Source: a virus. Taken from it: 30,762 nucleotides of DNA. A model generated the notes under the pieces. It did not search any database and was not told the origin of the DNA. It saw nothing but the letters and a program-made list of their open reading frames with translations. The stretch lies in the IMG/VR virus record IMGVR_UViG_3300020200_000120, positions 1 through 30,762 of that record; one strand, written 5' to 3'. The translations under genes were made by a program, and so were the position numbers. Numbering within the stretch: the stretch's first letter is position 1; every line of letters starts with the position of its first letter. This document shows positions 1 to 7,184 of the stretch, piece by piece.

Positions 1-70
1 TCTTTGGGTTGTTCCTTTAATTTGGATTTTTGTTTCCCTATAATATAGGGCTTTTCATTACATTATTATT
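1..70. other. Left edge: spacer with perfect palindrome and an RBS for a gene beyond the window
   Basis: This spacer lies downstream of the portal gene on the minus strand. Positions 36-50 are a perfect palindrome (CCCTATA-A-TATAGGG), followed on the plus strand by CTTTTC. Near positions 12-20 the minus strand reads TTAAAGGAAC, a good ribosome binding site, so another minus-strand gene probably starts just outside the window. In this phage type that would be a capsid, scaffold or protease gene, which would explain why no major capsid protein is seen here. Confidence 0.5.
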
Positions 71-1924
71 TTACTGCCCACCCAATAATGCTTGAATTAT
101 TTCGGGGGGAAGACTTTGAATACTACCGGGTAGGGCGCCACTTGCTCCAGGTTGTTCACCTGGACCCTGTATTGGACCACCGGCTTCTGTTAAAAGTCCT
201 GGTGGTATCTCGGTTGGCATTGGTGGAGGAGCCACATCCATTGCCATTTCTGGTGGCATACTGCCCATATCTGGTGACATTGGCTGCTCTGGGGCTGGTG
301 GTTGCTGTAAGAATGAGCCTGGGTCTTTGACACCAAAGCCTTGCTGTAGCACATATTCAGCCAATCTGGGCAGGTTGACCAGGCCTGCTTGTGCGAATGG
401 CTGCATTGCTGCGACCATCTGTAGGGCCATGTCTCTGCGGAAAGCTTCGTTTCTTGGGGCAGTAGACCCTGCTTCAACCGTAAAATCAAACTCACCGCTA
501 ATGTAATCTTTATCAAAACTAAGCCATACGGGTGCAGATTCCGTGCCGATGATTCTTACCGTCTGCTCACCAGTCATGAACTGTTGTGCCAACATTATAA
601 GATTAGAAGCACATTGTGCTATACCGTTTTCAATTGCAACCAGCTTTTCTGCAACCCTGGCATTGCCAGCCTCGGCAATGATTGCAGCCTCACGGGCGGT
701 GCGGGTGGTTTCTGGAATGGCACCACGCTGATACTCGGACACACCAGACACTCTGTCAATATCATTTTGAATTAATGATGATTGATTGTAAAATTCTGGT
801 GGGTTGATTAGTGCCGGCATCGGCACCACCACGTTGTTTAAGTTCTCACCAGACTTGACTGGAACGATGACGTTGTCCTCGTCTGATGCCAGGGCTTGGC
901 GACCATCGTCGTCGAATGCCGATTCCTGGAACAGCCATTTGCGGCTGTAACGTTTTCTGTGCAACATCATCTGCGTGCGGGTTTCGTTCAATTCGTACTG
1001 CAACGGCTCGATTGCCTCTAGTTCACCCATCGGGTAAAAGAAACCTGGAATCTCGTAGTTGCGCAACATGTAGAACGGGTGACCGAATTCATACGGCATC
1101 TTGATTGGCTTGATTAAAAACTTCTCTCCGCCTGAATCAGAGAACACCGACAGCTCACCGCTTTCAATGTTGTAATATTCATAGATGTCACAGTATGCCT
1201 CCTCCGGGTTGGAGTTGGCGTCCACCATGTAACCTCTGTCCATGTTTGCATATTTTTGATATGATGACGGACCTAAATCTTTTCTTGCGGCGGCATCGTA
1301 ACGCTTGTCAATCTTGGCATCCTTCAACGGACGGCGGGTGCGCTGCACTATCCAGCGTACGTCTTCCATGCATTGTGCGTCTGGGTCGACGTACATGTCG
1401 AACGGGTCGACTCTTTCTAGGAACGGTCTGTCTTCTCTGATGATTGTGTAGGATTCGACGTCGTCAGCAGGTTTGCCATCAGCTGCTTCATCAGCAGAAT
1501 ATTCGACTTCATCAAGTTTGGACTCCTCAACAAAGCGATACCCAGTTTTAATCCAGCCATACCCAAGTATAAGGTAGTCTTTAACGGCGCGTTGAAACTC
1601 TTTTTGGCATCCATAGTGTTGCCACCAATAGTTGATGATTGATTCCGTTAGTATTGCTTTTTCTGCGTCTTCTGGCCTGCGTGGATTGACGTTGATTTTT
1701 GGGCGACCAATCGAAACGGCGGGCGCCAAAGTGTTGATGGTAGAAAAAGAAATGTTGACCAAAAGCCTGTCGCCAGTAACATAACCACGATAGTGGCGAC
1801 CACGATACAGGTTGATTAATCTCTGCCAAAGTTGGTCGTAATACTCGTTAGCGCGCCACTGTTTGGCGTAGTCAACATGTTTTCTATAAATAGATAATTT
1901 ATCTGCGTTGCTTTGTCTTGCCAT
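71..1924 (-). CDS. Portal (head-tail connector) protein
   Basis: This is a 617-residue protein that should form the dodecameric ring at the capsid vertex through which DNA is packed and ejected. The N-terminal part (about residues 20-130) has the tryptophan- and tyrosine-rich layout of aquatic phage portals, including YRGRHYRGYV and ILGYGWIKTGY. It is followed by the DPFDMYVDPDA segment near residue 170 and a central region with RYSRKWLFQESAFDDDG. The C-terminal 80 residues are rich in Pro, Met and Gly and are probably disordered. It is the last gene of the left minus-strand operon, and its ATG is one base from the stop of the DUF6321 gene. The role is assigned from length, sequence character and position near the terminase. 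No in-frame CGG codon was found. Confidence 0.88.
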   Translation of the reverse strand: MARQSNADKLSIYRKHVDYAKQWRANEYYDQLWQRLINLYRGRHYRGYVTGDRLLVNISFSTINTLAPAVSIGRPKINVNPRRPEDAEKAILTESIINYWWQHYGCQKEFQRAVKDYLILGYGWIKTGYRFVEESKLDEVEYSADEAADGKPADDVESYTIIREDRPFLERVDPFDMYVDPDAQCMEDVRWIVQRTRRPLKDAKIDKRYDAAARKDLGPSSYQKYANMDRGYMVDANSNPEEAYCDIYEYYNIESGELSVFSDSGGEKFLIKPIKMPYEFGHPFYMLRNYEIPGFFYPMGELEAIEPLQYELNETRTQMMLHRKRYSRKWLFQESAFDDDGRQALASDEDNVIVPVKSGENLNNVVVPMPALINPPEFYNQSSLIQNDIDRVSGVSEYQRGAIPETTRTAREAAIIAEAGNARVAEKLVAIENGIAQCASNLIMLAQQFMTGEQTVRIIGTESAPVWLSFDKDYISGEFDFTVEAGSTAPRNEAFRRDMALQMVAAMQPFAQAGLVNLPRLAEYVLQQGFGVKDPGSFLQQPPAPEQPMSPDMGSMPPEMAMDVAPPPMPTEIPPGLLTEAGGPIQGPGEQPGASGALPGSIQSLPPEIIQALLGGQ

Positions 1925-2188
1925 TTAACAATCCCATTTTCTTAAGGCCAAAGCCTTACGAGTGGGCCTACCCTTTTTGTCTTTCATCGGACCGGGCATG
2001 CCGCCCATGCGCGCACAGAATGACTTCCTTCTTGCGGCGGCTTTTGGTGACTTCTTTGCCTGCTTAGCGGACACTGGTGGCTTAAGTGTTCCGCCAGTCT
2101 GAGCTTTGTACGATGCACGTCCCTTGGCGTTGAGTCCGCCCTTGGGGTTCTTTCCTTCTTTGCGTTGCCATGCGGCGGTCTTAGCCAT
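1925..2188 (-). CDS. DUF6321-like small basic protein
   Basis: An 87-residue, very basic protein starting MAKTAAWQRKEGKNPKGGLN and containing RRKSFCARMGGMPGPMKDKKG near residues 53-74. This pattern matches the DUF6321 family of aquatic phages as I remember it; the function is not established. The conserved Cys/Arg core (FCARM) and charge suggest nucleic-acid binding or a head-associated role. It sits directly upstream of the portal gene, and its own ATG overlaps the stop of the preceding 41-residue gene, so the chain is probably translationally coupled. Confidence 0.8.
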   Translation of the reverse strand: MAKTAAWQRKEGKNPKGGLNAKGRASYKAQTGGTLKPPVSAKQAKKSPKAAARRKSFCARMGGMPGPMKDKKGRPTRKALALRKWDC

Positions 2189-2313
2189 TATTTTTTCTTT
2201 CTGCGAGTAACAACAATCTTGCCGTTTTTTTCTGTTACTTTCATTCCGGCACGTTCTGTCTGTGCTTTTAGTTGACGATATTTTTGTGCAACAGTAAGTT
2301 TTTTAACAACCAT
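2188..2313 (-). CDS. Small basic protein, 41 residues
   Basis: The likely start is the internal ATG at 2313 (MVVKKLTVAQKYRQLKA). A longer in-frame extension upstream runs through the neighbouring gene in another frame. The stop of the upstream 39-residue gene shares one base with this ATG (TAATG), the same coupling seen throughout the operon. The protein is helical and basic, ending VTRRKKK. I do not recognise a family. Confidence 0.65.
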   Translation of the reverse strand: MVVKKLTVAQKYRQLKAQTERAGMKVTEKNGKIVVTRRKKK

Positions 2314-2432
2314 TACTTTTTGCCCTTCTTTTTTGCTGCGCCTTTTGGTACACAATTTGGCACCATCTTTTTGCCTTTGTATTTCATGCCTTTTTGCACA
2401 TAACCATCCCAACAAGGACCTTGCTTAGCCAT
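2313..2432 (-). CDS. Small conserved phage protein MAKQGPCWDGY type, 39 residues
   Basis: This tiny gene starts MAKQGPCWDGYVQKGMKYKG and ends in a lysine tail. It has two cysteines (CWDGY and PNC). From memory, similar 30-40 residue proteins beginning MAK-GPCWDGY are common beside head genes of marine and freshwater phages; no function is known. Both ends use one-base stop/start overlaps with its neighbours, which strongly supports it as a real gene despite its length. Confidence 0.75.
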   Translation of the reverse strand: MAKQGPCWDGYVQKGMKYKGKKMVPNCVPKGAAKKKGKK

Positions 2433-2668
2433 TATCTATAGCCTTTTGTCTTCTGTGCAATCCTCTTGGGTTGTTTGACGAACTGTTTGCCAGCCCTGTT
2501 TCCTTTTGCTTTTGCCCTGTTGGTTGCGGCTTTTTCTGCCGGCGACAATGCATTCCAAGCAGCATCGGGCAGATAACGCTTCTTGCCCTTGGATGGTTTA
2601 CCGTCGGATGTGCGCCACTTCTGGTCACCCCAACGCTTCAATGATTCCTGCGACTTGGCTCTAGCCAC
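2432..2668 (-). CDS. DUF5872-like small basic protein (GTG start)
   Basis: A 78-residue protein, ARAKSQESLKRWGDQKWRT from residue 2, with WRTSDGKPSKGKKRYLPDAA in the centre and many lysines. It resembles the DUF5872 type of phage protein. The GTG at 2668 is chosen because it overlaps the stop of the upstream gene by a few bases and gives the family-like start; an ATG at 2746 would add 26 unrelated residues out of another gene. A DNA-binding or head role is a guess. Confidence 0.75.
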   Translation of the reverse strand: MARAKSQESLKRWGDQKWRTSDGKPSKGKKRYLPDAAWNALSPAEKAATNRAKAKGNRAGKQFVKQPKRIAQKTKGYR

Positions 2669-2852
2669 GATAGCCGCCACCCTTTTTCTTGTATTCGTTG
2701 GCAAGCAGTTGTGCTTTGCGTGCCGACCATTCGCCTGGGTCGCCACCTTTTGTGCCGGCTTTTATCTTGTTGAACAAAGCCTTGCGCATACCAGGCTTGG
2801 TGTAATTGCCTGCCTGGTTTACCTTTGATTTACTTTTTTTTGCTTTTGCCAT
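2661..2852 (-). CDS. Small basic conserved phage protein, 63 residues
   Basis: Begins MAKAKKSKSKVNQAGNYTKP and contains KAGTKGGDPGEWSARKAQLL, ending KKGGGYRG. Proteins of this type are frequent in the portal-terminase region of aquatic phages, with no known function that I can name. It overlaps the next gene by eight bases. High lysine and glycine content suggest a flexible DNA- or capsid-binding peptide. Confidence 0.75.
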   Translation of the reverse strand: MAKAKKSKSKVNQAGNYTKPGMRKALFNKIKAGTKGGDPGEWSARKAQLLANEYKKKGGGYRG

Positions 2853-2861
2853 TTTTCTTCC

Positions 2862-3236
2862 TTACGACGCCGGCTGGTCGACAGAAACTGCTGCTGTCAT
2901 TGTAACTTCACCGGAAGTATATGCGTTCATTATTAGTTTAAAATATGGTCTACAAAAAACGCCGCAAGATAATATGTTGCTAAACGTTGCTCCTGAGGTA
3001 GTATATGTTGGACCAAAAGTGCCAGTTCCTGCGCTAACAGAAAGGTTTACCCAGTTAGTTCCATCTATACTTTGTTGGGTCTGAATCTGCCAAGTTGATA
3101 CAACTGAAGTAAATAATTGTACATAAAGTGTATTGCAATCGCTTATGTTTAAGTCAATATAACCAGGACCAAAAACAATTTCTTGATTTAATCCATCCAA
3201 TGTTATTGGAGTAAGATATGATTTTATGATTGCCAT
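2862..3236 (-). CDS. Probable beta-rich virion protein, 124 residues
   Basis: The sequence alternates hydrophobic and Thr/Ser residues (FGPGYIDLNI, TLYVQLFTSVVSTWQIQTQQ, TMTAAVSVDQPAS) without charge clusters, typical of a beta-sandwich decoration, tail or fibre-associated protein. It contains a CGVFC pair. It lies among small head-proximal genes. I do not recognise a family; the structural role is inferred from composition and position. Confidence 0.6.
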   Translation of the reverse strand: MAIIKSYLTPITLDGLNQEIVFGPGYIDLNISDCNTLYVQLFTSVVSTWQIQTQQSIDGTNWVNLSVSAGTGTFGPTYTTSGATFSNILSCGVFCRPYFKLIMNAYTSGEVTMTAAVSVDQPAS

Positions 3237-3239
3237 GAG

Positions 3240-3362
3240 TTATTTCCCCTTTTTCTTTGGCTTTTTTCTTAACGCTTTTAAGTCGGCGCCGGTAATCTTG
3301 TCACGCGGTTCTGCAACGGCGGCAAGCTTCTTTTGTTTTGGTGAATATTTTGAATATGGCAT
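3240..3362 (-). CDS. Small basic protein MPYSKYSPKQKK, 40 residues
   Basis: A short gene that reads MPYSKYSPKQKKLAAVAEPR and then a segment with ITGADL and a lysine-rich end (RKKPKKKGK). Proteins with the pattern KYSPKQKK-AAVA-PRDKITGADF are, from memory, widespread beside head genes of uncultured marine phages. Function unknown. AGGAGC (on the minus strand, near 3368-3373) provides a ribosome binding site. Confidence 0.7.
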   Translation of the reverse strand: MPYSKYSPKQKKLAAVAEPRDKITGADLKALRKKPKKKGK

Positions 3363-3374
3363 GTTATGCTCCTT

Positions 3375-3728
3375 TTATTTGTCTATTCTGTTTACGTAAC
3401 CGTTAATCAATATGACGTTTGCAGTCGCAGCAAATGCTCTAACAACTAATCCGTTTTGAAGAAGCAGTCCTGGAGCTACAAGCATGTATCCGTCTTCGGC
3501 TGGTACCGTAACTTCAATGTTGCCGTCAGGTGCGGTTGCTTCGCCCCACTCAATCGTCAATTTCACCGTTGACGACGAACTATTTACAGCATACAACCAA
3601 ATCTCATCAAGGTCAGTTGTTCCAGAGATGGCTGTATGAATTAATGTACCAGCTGTTGCTGTTGCAGCTACCTTAATTTGTTTGCCTTGTGTTGAACCTG
3701 ACAATAGTTCTTTTGAATATGTTGCCAT
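3375..3728 (-). CDS. Probable virion structural protein, 117 residues
   Basis: Starts MATYSKELLSGSTQGKQIKV and continues with the pattern A-TATAGT-IHTA-SGT, ending in VILINGYVNRIDK. This type of beta-rich protein recurs in pelagic and freshwater phages close to the portal, usually annotated as a structural or hypothetical protein. It is probably a capsid decoration or head-tail joining element; that role is an inference. Confidence 0.7.
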   Translation of the reverse strand: MATYSKELLSGSTQGKQIKVAATATAGTLIHTAISGTTDLDEIWLYAVNSSSSTVKLTIEWGEATAPDGNIEVTVPAEDGYMLVAPGLLLQNGLVVRAFAATANVILINGYVNRIDK

Positions 3729-3829
3729 TATTTTTTCTTTCTTTTTTTGGTTGACACTTTAGGTGTCTTTATCTTAGGATATTTTTTTATCTTAGGATAT
3801 TCTATCTTAGGAGCGTTCTTTATTTTCAT
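3728..3829 (-). CDS. Tiny lysine-rich repeat protein, 33 residues
   Basis: The protein has a repeated PKI-K/E-YPKIK pattern (KNAPKIEYPKIKKYPKIKTP) and ends KKRKKK; the DNA shows a matching short direct repeat (ATCTTAGGATAT at 3788-3799, again near 3770-3781). The stop shares one base with the start of the downstream 117-residue gene, and the start lies 23 bases inside the upstream gene in another frame. It is real by the coupling pattern; no function can be given. Confidence 0.5.
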   Translation of the reverse strand: MKIKNAPKIEYPKIKKYPKIKTPKVSTKKRKKK

Positions 3830-4028
3830 TCTTTTTCCTTCTCCTTATTAAATGCCACTCTATGTGGTTGTCTAATTTTTCGTCTACTTTGTCGACTTTG
3901 TTTGCTACTTTGTGCAACAAATCGCGTGCTTCTGCGTGTTGGGCTGTATTCTCTTCTCTTAATTTTTGGACTACAACCACCAGGGGTCCACCAATTATAG
4001 CAACGGCGATAGGCACAATCCATTCCAT
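3807..4028 (-). CDS. Small membrane protein with C-terminal coiled coil (DUF2746/holin-like)
   Basis: A 73-residue protein. Residues 2-21 (EWIVPIAVAIIGGPLVVVVQ) form one transmembrane segment, and residues 24-58 form a heptad-like helix (HKVANKVDKVDEKLDNHIEW), followed by a basic tail. Similar one-TM plus coiled-coil proteins are common in actinobacteriophages, where they are annotated as membrane proteins or putative holins. Here it sits next to terminase rather than the lysozyme, so a lysis role is uncertain. Confidence 0.65.
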   Translation of the reverse strand: MEWIVPIAVAIIGGPLVVVVQKLREENTAQHAEARDLLHKVANKVDKVDEKLDNHIEWHLIRRRKKNENKERS

Positions 4029-4029
4029 A

Positions 4030-4245
4030 TTAAATTAATTCTTTCCTAGTGGAGATTTTTTCAACGCCTGGCATTGATTCATACATCTTTTGAGTCTCCC
4101 TAATGGTGGAGTTGTTCCATGCCTTTTGCCCGTATTCGACAGCTCTAAAACCAAACCTGATGCCTTTGACATGACATTTGAAGCAAATGCCGCGCTTACG
4201 GTCGTTTTCTGTCTTTAATTCAGTTTTACAGGGGGTGCATTGCAT
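4030..4245 (-). CDS. Zinc-ribbon-like small protein
   Basis: A 71-residue protein with two Cys pairs, CTPC at residues 3-6 and CFKC at about 21-24, in the pattern C-x2-C-x14-C-x2-C expected for one zinc ribbon, followed by HVKGIRFGFR. The C-terminal part is helical and charged. Small zinc ribbons next to terminase may help DNA recognition during packaging, but that is an inference. It lies between the large terminase and the membrane protein, in the same operon. Confidence 0.65.
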   Translation of the reverse strand: MQCTPCKTELKTENDRKRGICFKCHVKGIRFGFRAVEYGQKAWNNSTIRETQKMYESMPGVEKISTRKELI

Positions 4246-4275
4246 AAATACTCTCCTAATACTAAGGCAAAGTTA

Positions 4276-5880
4276 TTACATTTTATCACTATACCAATTG
4301 AATTCTCCAATATAGTAGCGTTCTTTTTTCTTGGGCGACTTAGGCATTTTAGAGGCAAAGTAATTCAACGTGCCAAATGCGGCATCGGTCTTGGCTTTGT
4401 ATTCTGGCAACCACACATATTTTAACATTTGATTAGCTATGGCCAGGCTCATGACACGGTCGTCATGGGGTGAGCCGTGCGTCTGGCCGTTGTCATCTCT
4501 CACAAAAGTCTTAAGTTCGGCTACCGTTAGGTCACATCTTAAAATAACTACGCCATCTCTGAATCCGGCATTTAATTCATCCAGGGCCAATGGTTTTGTT
4601 AAGGTTGTTGTTCGCCAACCCAAGGTTTCTGAAATCTCTGGATTACGTTGATTTAATCTACGCTGACGATAAATATTAATATAACCAGCTTTGTTTAAAG
4701 CGGTTAGTGTGGTTAAACCGTGGTTGTTAGATTCTACGCCAATCAAAGCTTCGTTATAAAAATAGCCTAGGGCATACAATATTTCTTCACCAAATTTATC
4801 TGGGTCCACGTGCCCATGCCAGTGTGCTACGACCACGCCTGACTTGGCGTCGATTACGTGTGCCGAAGAATAGTCGCCTCTGGCCAAGCCCTCGGCAACG
4901 TCGGCTCCAATCACGTATCTGGCACCTGCTTGCGGCATTGCCCATACCGACAGCGGTCCGCCATCTGGGTCGAACATGTATGAGTTTCTTAAATCTGAAA
5001 GTTTTTTGTTGCGGCCTTTTTTGGGTGCCGACGTCTCTAGTCTCGCCAACGAATCCAGGTCAAAAACTGGCCTTCCAGAACGTATGAACGCTTCTTCTGG
5101 GTTTGAGGGGTACTCTTGGTGTAGCTGCCAAATCGGTAGCTCTGCTGCCTGTGCATCGTACCAGGCTTGGTTTCTATCCCCGTTAGCAGACCACGGGAAA
5201 AATATTCCTTTAAACCTATTTGTTCCATTTTGCGACCCCGTCCATAAATTGAAGAATATGTTGCCCTCTCCTTTTGCGGTGGACAAACAGATTACTCTAC
5301 CACCCACGTCGGCAATTGGTTCGATGGATGCCCAAGCTTCTTCTGGGTTGGGCAAGAATGCCATTTCGTCAATGATGGCCAGATACACCGATTCACCTCT
5401 GGCTGGCTCGTTTGCCGATGGTAGCGACTCGATGACTGAATCATTGTTGAACGTCATCTTTAGTACGTTGTTTTGTATTAGCTCTGGGCCAGACAATCTC
5501 AACCAGTCCGGCAAAAACTTGTAGATATATTTAGCTTTGGCCAGTAGTTTGGTTGCTTCTCTTTCGGTCTTTGACAACATAACGATGAAACGGTCGGGCC
5601 AAAAGAAAGATAACCAAAAAGAGTATGCCGCTGCGAGAGTGGAGAATCCTATCTGACGTGATTTTAATACTATTGAGTATCTGTTTTCTATCCATGCTTC
5701 TACTGCTTGTTTTTGTGCGGGTCTTAGATTTAGTTGTATGCGGCCTTTGTTCGGGTGTTTGATGTAAACGTAGTTGGCGCAAAAGAAGTCGAATGCTTCC
5801 GCCAGTTCTTTTGTCGTAGCATCTTCTTTGCCACGGCATTTGCGAAAGTTGTATTCGTTAACTAATTCTTCTAATTGCAC
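4276..5880 (-). CDS. Terminase large subunit (packaging ATPase and nuclease)
   Basis: A 534-residue protein that pumps DNA into the procapsid and cuts concatemers. The ATPase domain shows Walker A KSRQIGFST at residues 73-81, and Walker B LAIIDEMAF with D171 and catalytic E172. The coupling motif is LSTAKGEGN near 199. The RNase-H-like nuclease domain has IGADVAEG (Asp about 327), GVESNNHG and the final acidic motif HDDRVMSLA. Full length for the family. It is separated from the small subunit by about 6.4 kb of adhesin genes, which is unusual. Its start overlaps the stop of the terminase-side MAHFAELD gene. No in-frame CGG. Confidence 0.95.
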   Translation of the reverse strand: MQLEELVNEYNFRKCRGKEDATTKELAEAFDFFCANYVYIKHPNKGRIQLNLRPAQKQAVEAWIENRYSIVLKSRQIGFSTLAAAYSFWLSFFWPDRFIVMLSKTEREATKLLAKAKYIYKFLPDWLRLSGPELIQNNVLKMTFNNDSVIESLPSANEPARGESVYLAIIDEMAFLPNPEEAWASIEPIADVGGRVICLSTAKGEGNIFFNLWTGSQNGTNRFKGIFFPWSANGDRNQAWYDAQAAELPIWQLHQEYPSNPEEAFIRSGRPVFDLDSLARLETSAPKKGRNKKLSDLRNSYMFDPDGGPLSVWAMPQAGARYVIGADVAEGLARGDYSSAHVIDAKSGVVVAHWHGHVDPDKFGEEILYALGYFYNEALIGVESNNHGLTTLTALNKAGYINIYRQRRLNQRNPEISETLGWRTTTLTKPLALDELNAGFRDGVVILRCDLTVAELKTFVRDDNGQTHGSPHDDRVMSLAIANQMLKYVWLPEYKAKTDAAFGTLNYFASKMPKSPKKKERYYIGEFNWYSDKM

Positions 5881-6239
5881 TAGTTTATTTCAATCCAGGA
5901 TAAGGTTTCTTCATTCCAATTATATATTTTTCCATCAGTCGGATATGGCACTGGTGGTTCCCATCTGCAAGTTTCCTCGTTTAAAACGTGAGAAACGTAT
6001 GGTTTTGGTGGAATAAACGCATCTTTTTGTTCGTCATACTTATAATCCAATCCTGCATAGTTTTTTCTTATTCTTGAATTATATGATGTTTGTTTCCAAC
6101 GGCCACCTAAAAGATTGTGACAAAACAGCGCGCCTATTACTTCGTTTTCGTTTCCGTCTTGGTCCTTGCATTCATTATTGTGTATTACGATAACACGAAG
6201 AACAATATTATTTTCGTCTAATTCTGCAAAGTGTGCCAT
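5880..6239 (-). CDS. MAHFAELD-type fibre-associated protein, copy 1
   Basis: A 119-residue protein starting MAHFAELDENNIVLRVIVIH with the conserved core GGRWKQTSYN-RIRKNYAG and a C-terminal pattern of Trp and Pro (RWEPPVPYP, WNEETLSWIE). Proteins of this kind are common in marine and freshwater phages next to fibre genes; a structural or fibre-assembly role is likely but unproven. A paralogue lies at 9381-9725, and each copy follows a glycine-rich adhesin, so the two belong to duplicated modules. It carries an insert (KDQDGNENEV) that the other copy lacks. Confidence 0.75.
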   Translation of the reverse strand: MAHFAELDENNIVLRVIVIHNNECKDQDGNENEVIGALFCHNLLGGRWKQTSYNSRIRKNYAGLDYKYDEQKDAFIPPKPYVSHVLNEETCRWEPPVPYPTDGKIYNWNEETLSWIEIN

Positions 6240-6240
6240 A

Positions 6241-7182
6241 TCAAAAGGTTATAGTTCCTGATGAATTAAATGTATAAATAAATTTTCCTCCGCTTTCAGA
6301 AAAAGTTGGAGAACCAGTTGTTGCTGTAGCTGCTCTATTTGAGTTTGGATAAGATATTATAATAACACCTGAGCCGCCTGCGCCGCCGGCTCCACCACCT
6401 GCACCGCCACCGCCGCCATGATTTGCTGTACCTGGACTTCCTCCCGTTGGATAATCTGTCCAACCTGGACCGCCACCGCCTGTGCCTCCAGCGCCTGATG
6501 GTCCGAACACACCACCGCCGCCGCCGCCTCCAGCGTATGTAACCGATGAACCAGTAATACTGTTTGCTGTACCGTTACCACCAGCTCCACCAGTATAGTT
6601 CGGTGGAGTTACGAGAACTGCAGCATTACCAGTTGCACTGGCACCACCACCACCACCACCTGCTGCATTTCCTCCACCAACAAAACCATTTCCACCTGAA
6701 TTACCTTGCGATGGAGAAGTGCTTGGAGTATTGCCTGCTGCAGCTATATGTCTGTTTGGAGGACTGGTTTCTGCACCTGCTCCACCTGCGCCTGAGCCAC
6801 CAGTTGCAGGTGTTAATCCACCGTCACGAGAAGCCGCACCACCACCACCCGCAGAAGTTCTGGTAGTAAATCCAGTACCTGTTATTTCGCTATTATTTCC
6901 TGAAGTGCCACGTGCGCTGCCGCTTACACTGCCTGCTCCTCCTGCGCCAATTGTTACGGTTAATGCGCCTGTTGTAACAACAGTATACGCAGCGTCGGTT
7001 CTGTATCCGCCAGCTCCGCCACCACCACCTCCGTTAGCTCCGGCACCTCCTCCGCCACCTACAATTAAGTATTCAACAGTTGTTGGAGCTGGTTTTGGTG
7101 CTCCTCCAGGTATCCAGTTTTTAACCATTGCACTGGTATTATTTGCTTTACCTAATCTTACTCTTGGACTAAACCTTCTCAT
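6241..7182 (-). CDS. Glycine-rich adhesin/tail-fibre tip protein, copy 1
   Basis: A 313-residue protein. After a basic start (MRRFSPRVRLGK) it enters VEYLIVGGGGGAGANGGGGG and continues with long Gly/Ala/Ser/Thr runs, ending in a beta-rich Phe/Thr segment (FIYTFNSSGTITF). This is the glycine-rich domain type seen in phage adhesins, where bundles of polyglycine-II helices carry loops that bind host receptors. Copy 2 is at 9725-10675. It lies between the collagen-like fibre and the MAHFAELD protein. Receptor binding is inferred from family knowledge. Confidence 0.75.
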   Translation of the reverse strand: MRRFSPRVRLGKANNTSAMVKNWIPGGAPKPAPTTVEYLIVGGGGGAGANGGGGGGAGGYRTDAAYTVVTTGALTVTIGAGGAGSVSGSARGTSGNNSEITGTGFTTRTSAGGGGAASRDGGLTPATGGSGAGGAGAETSPPNRHIAAAGNTPSTSPSQGNSGGNGFVGGGNAAGGGGGGASATGNAAVLVTPPNYTGGAGGNGTANSITGSSVTYAGGGGGGGVFGPSGAGGTGGGGPGWTDYPTGGSPGTANHGGGGGAGGGAGGAGGSGVIIISYPNSNRAATATTGSPTFSESGGKFIYTFNSSGTITF

Positions 7183-7184
7183 TA

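Noticed and set aside
36-50. Palindrome as an intrinsic terminator of the portal operon
   Set aside because: In the direction of transcription of the portal gene (minus) it lacks a T-tract and is followed by a ribosome site for another gene.
4976-5524. Plus-strand frame of 182 codons opposite terminase
   Set aside because: Antisense to the conserved ATPase domain, with no start signal.
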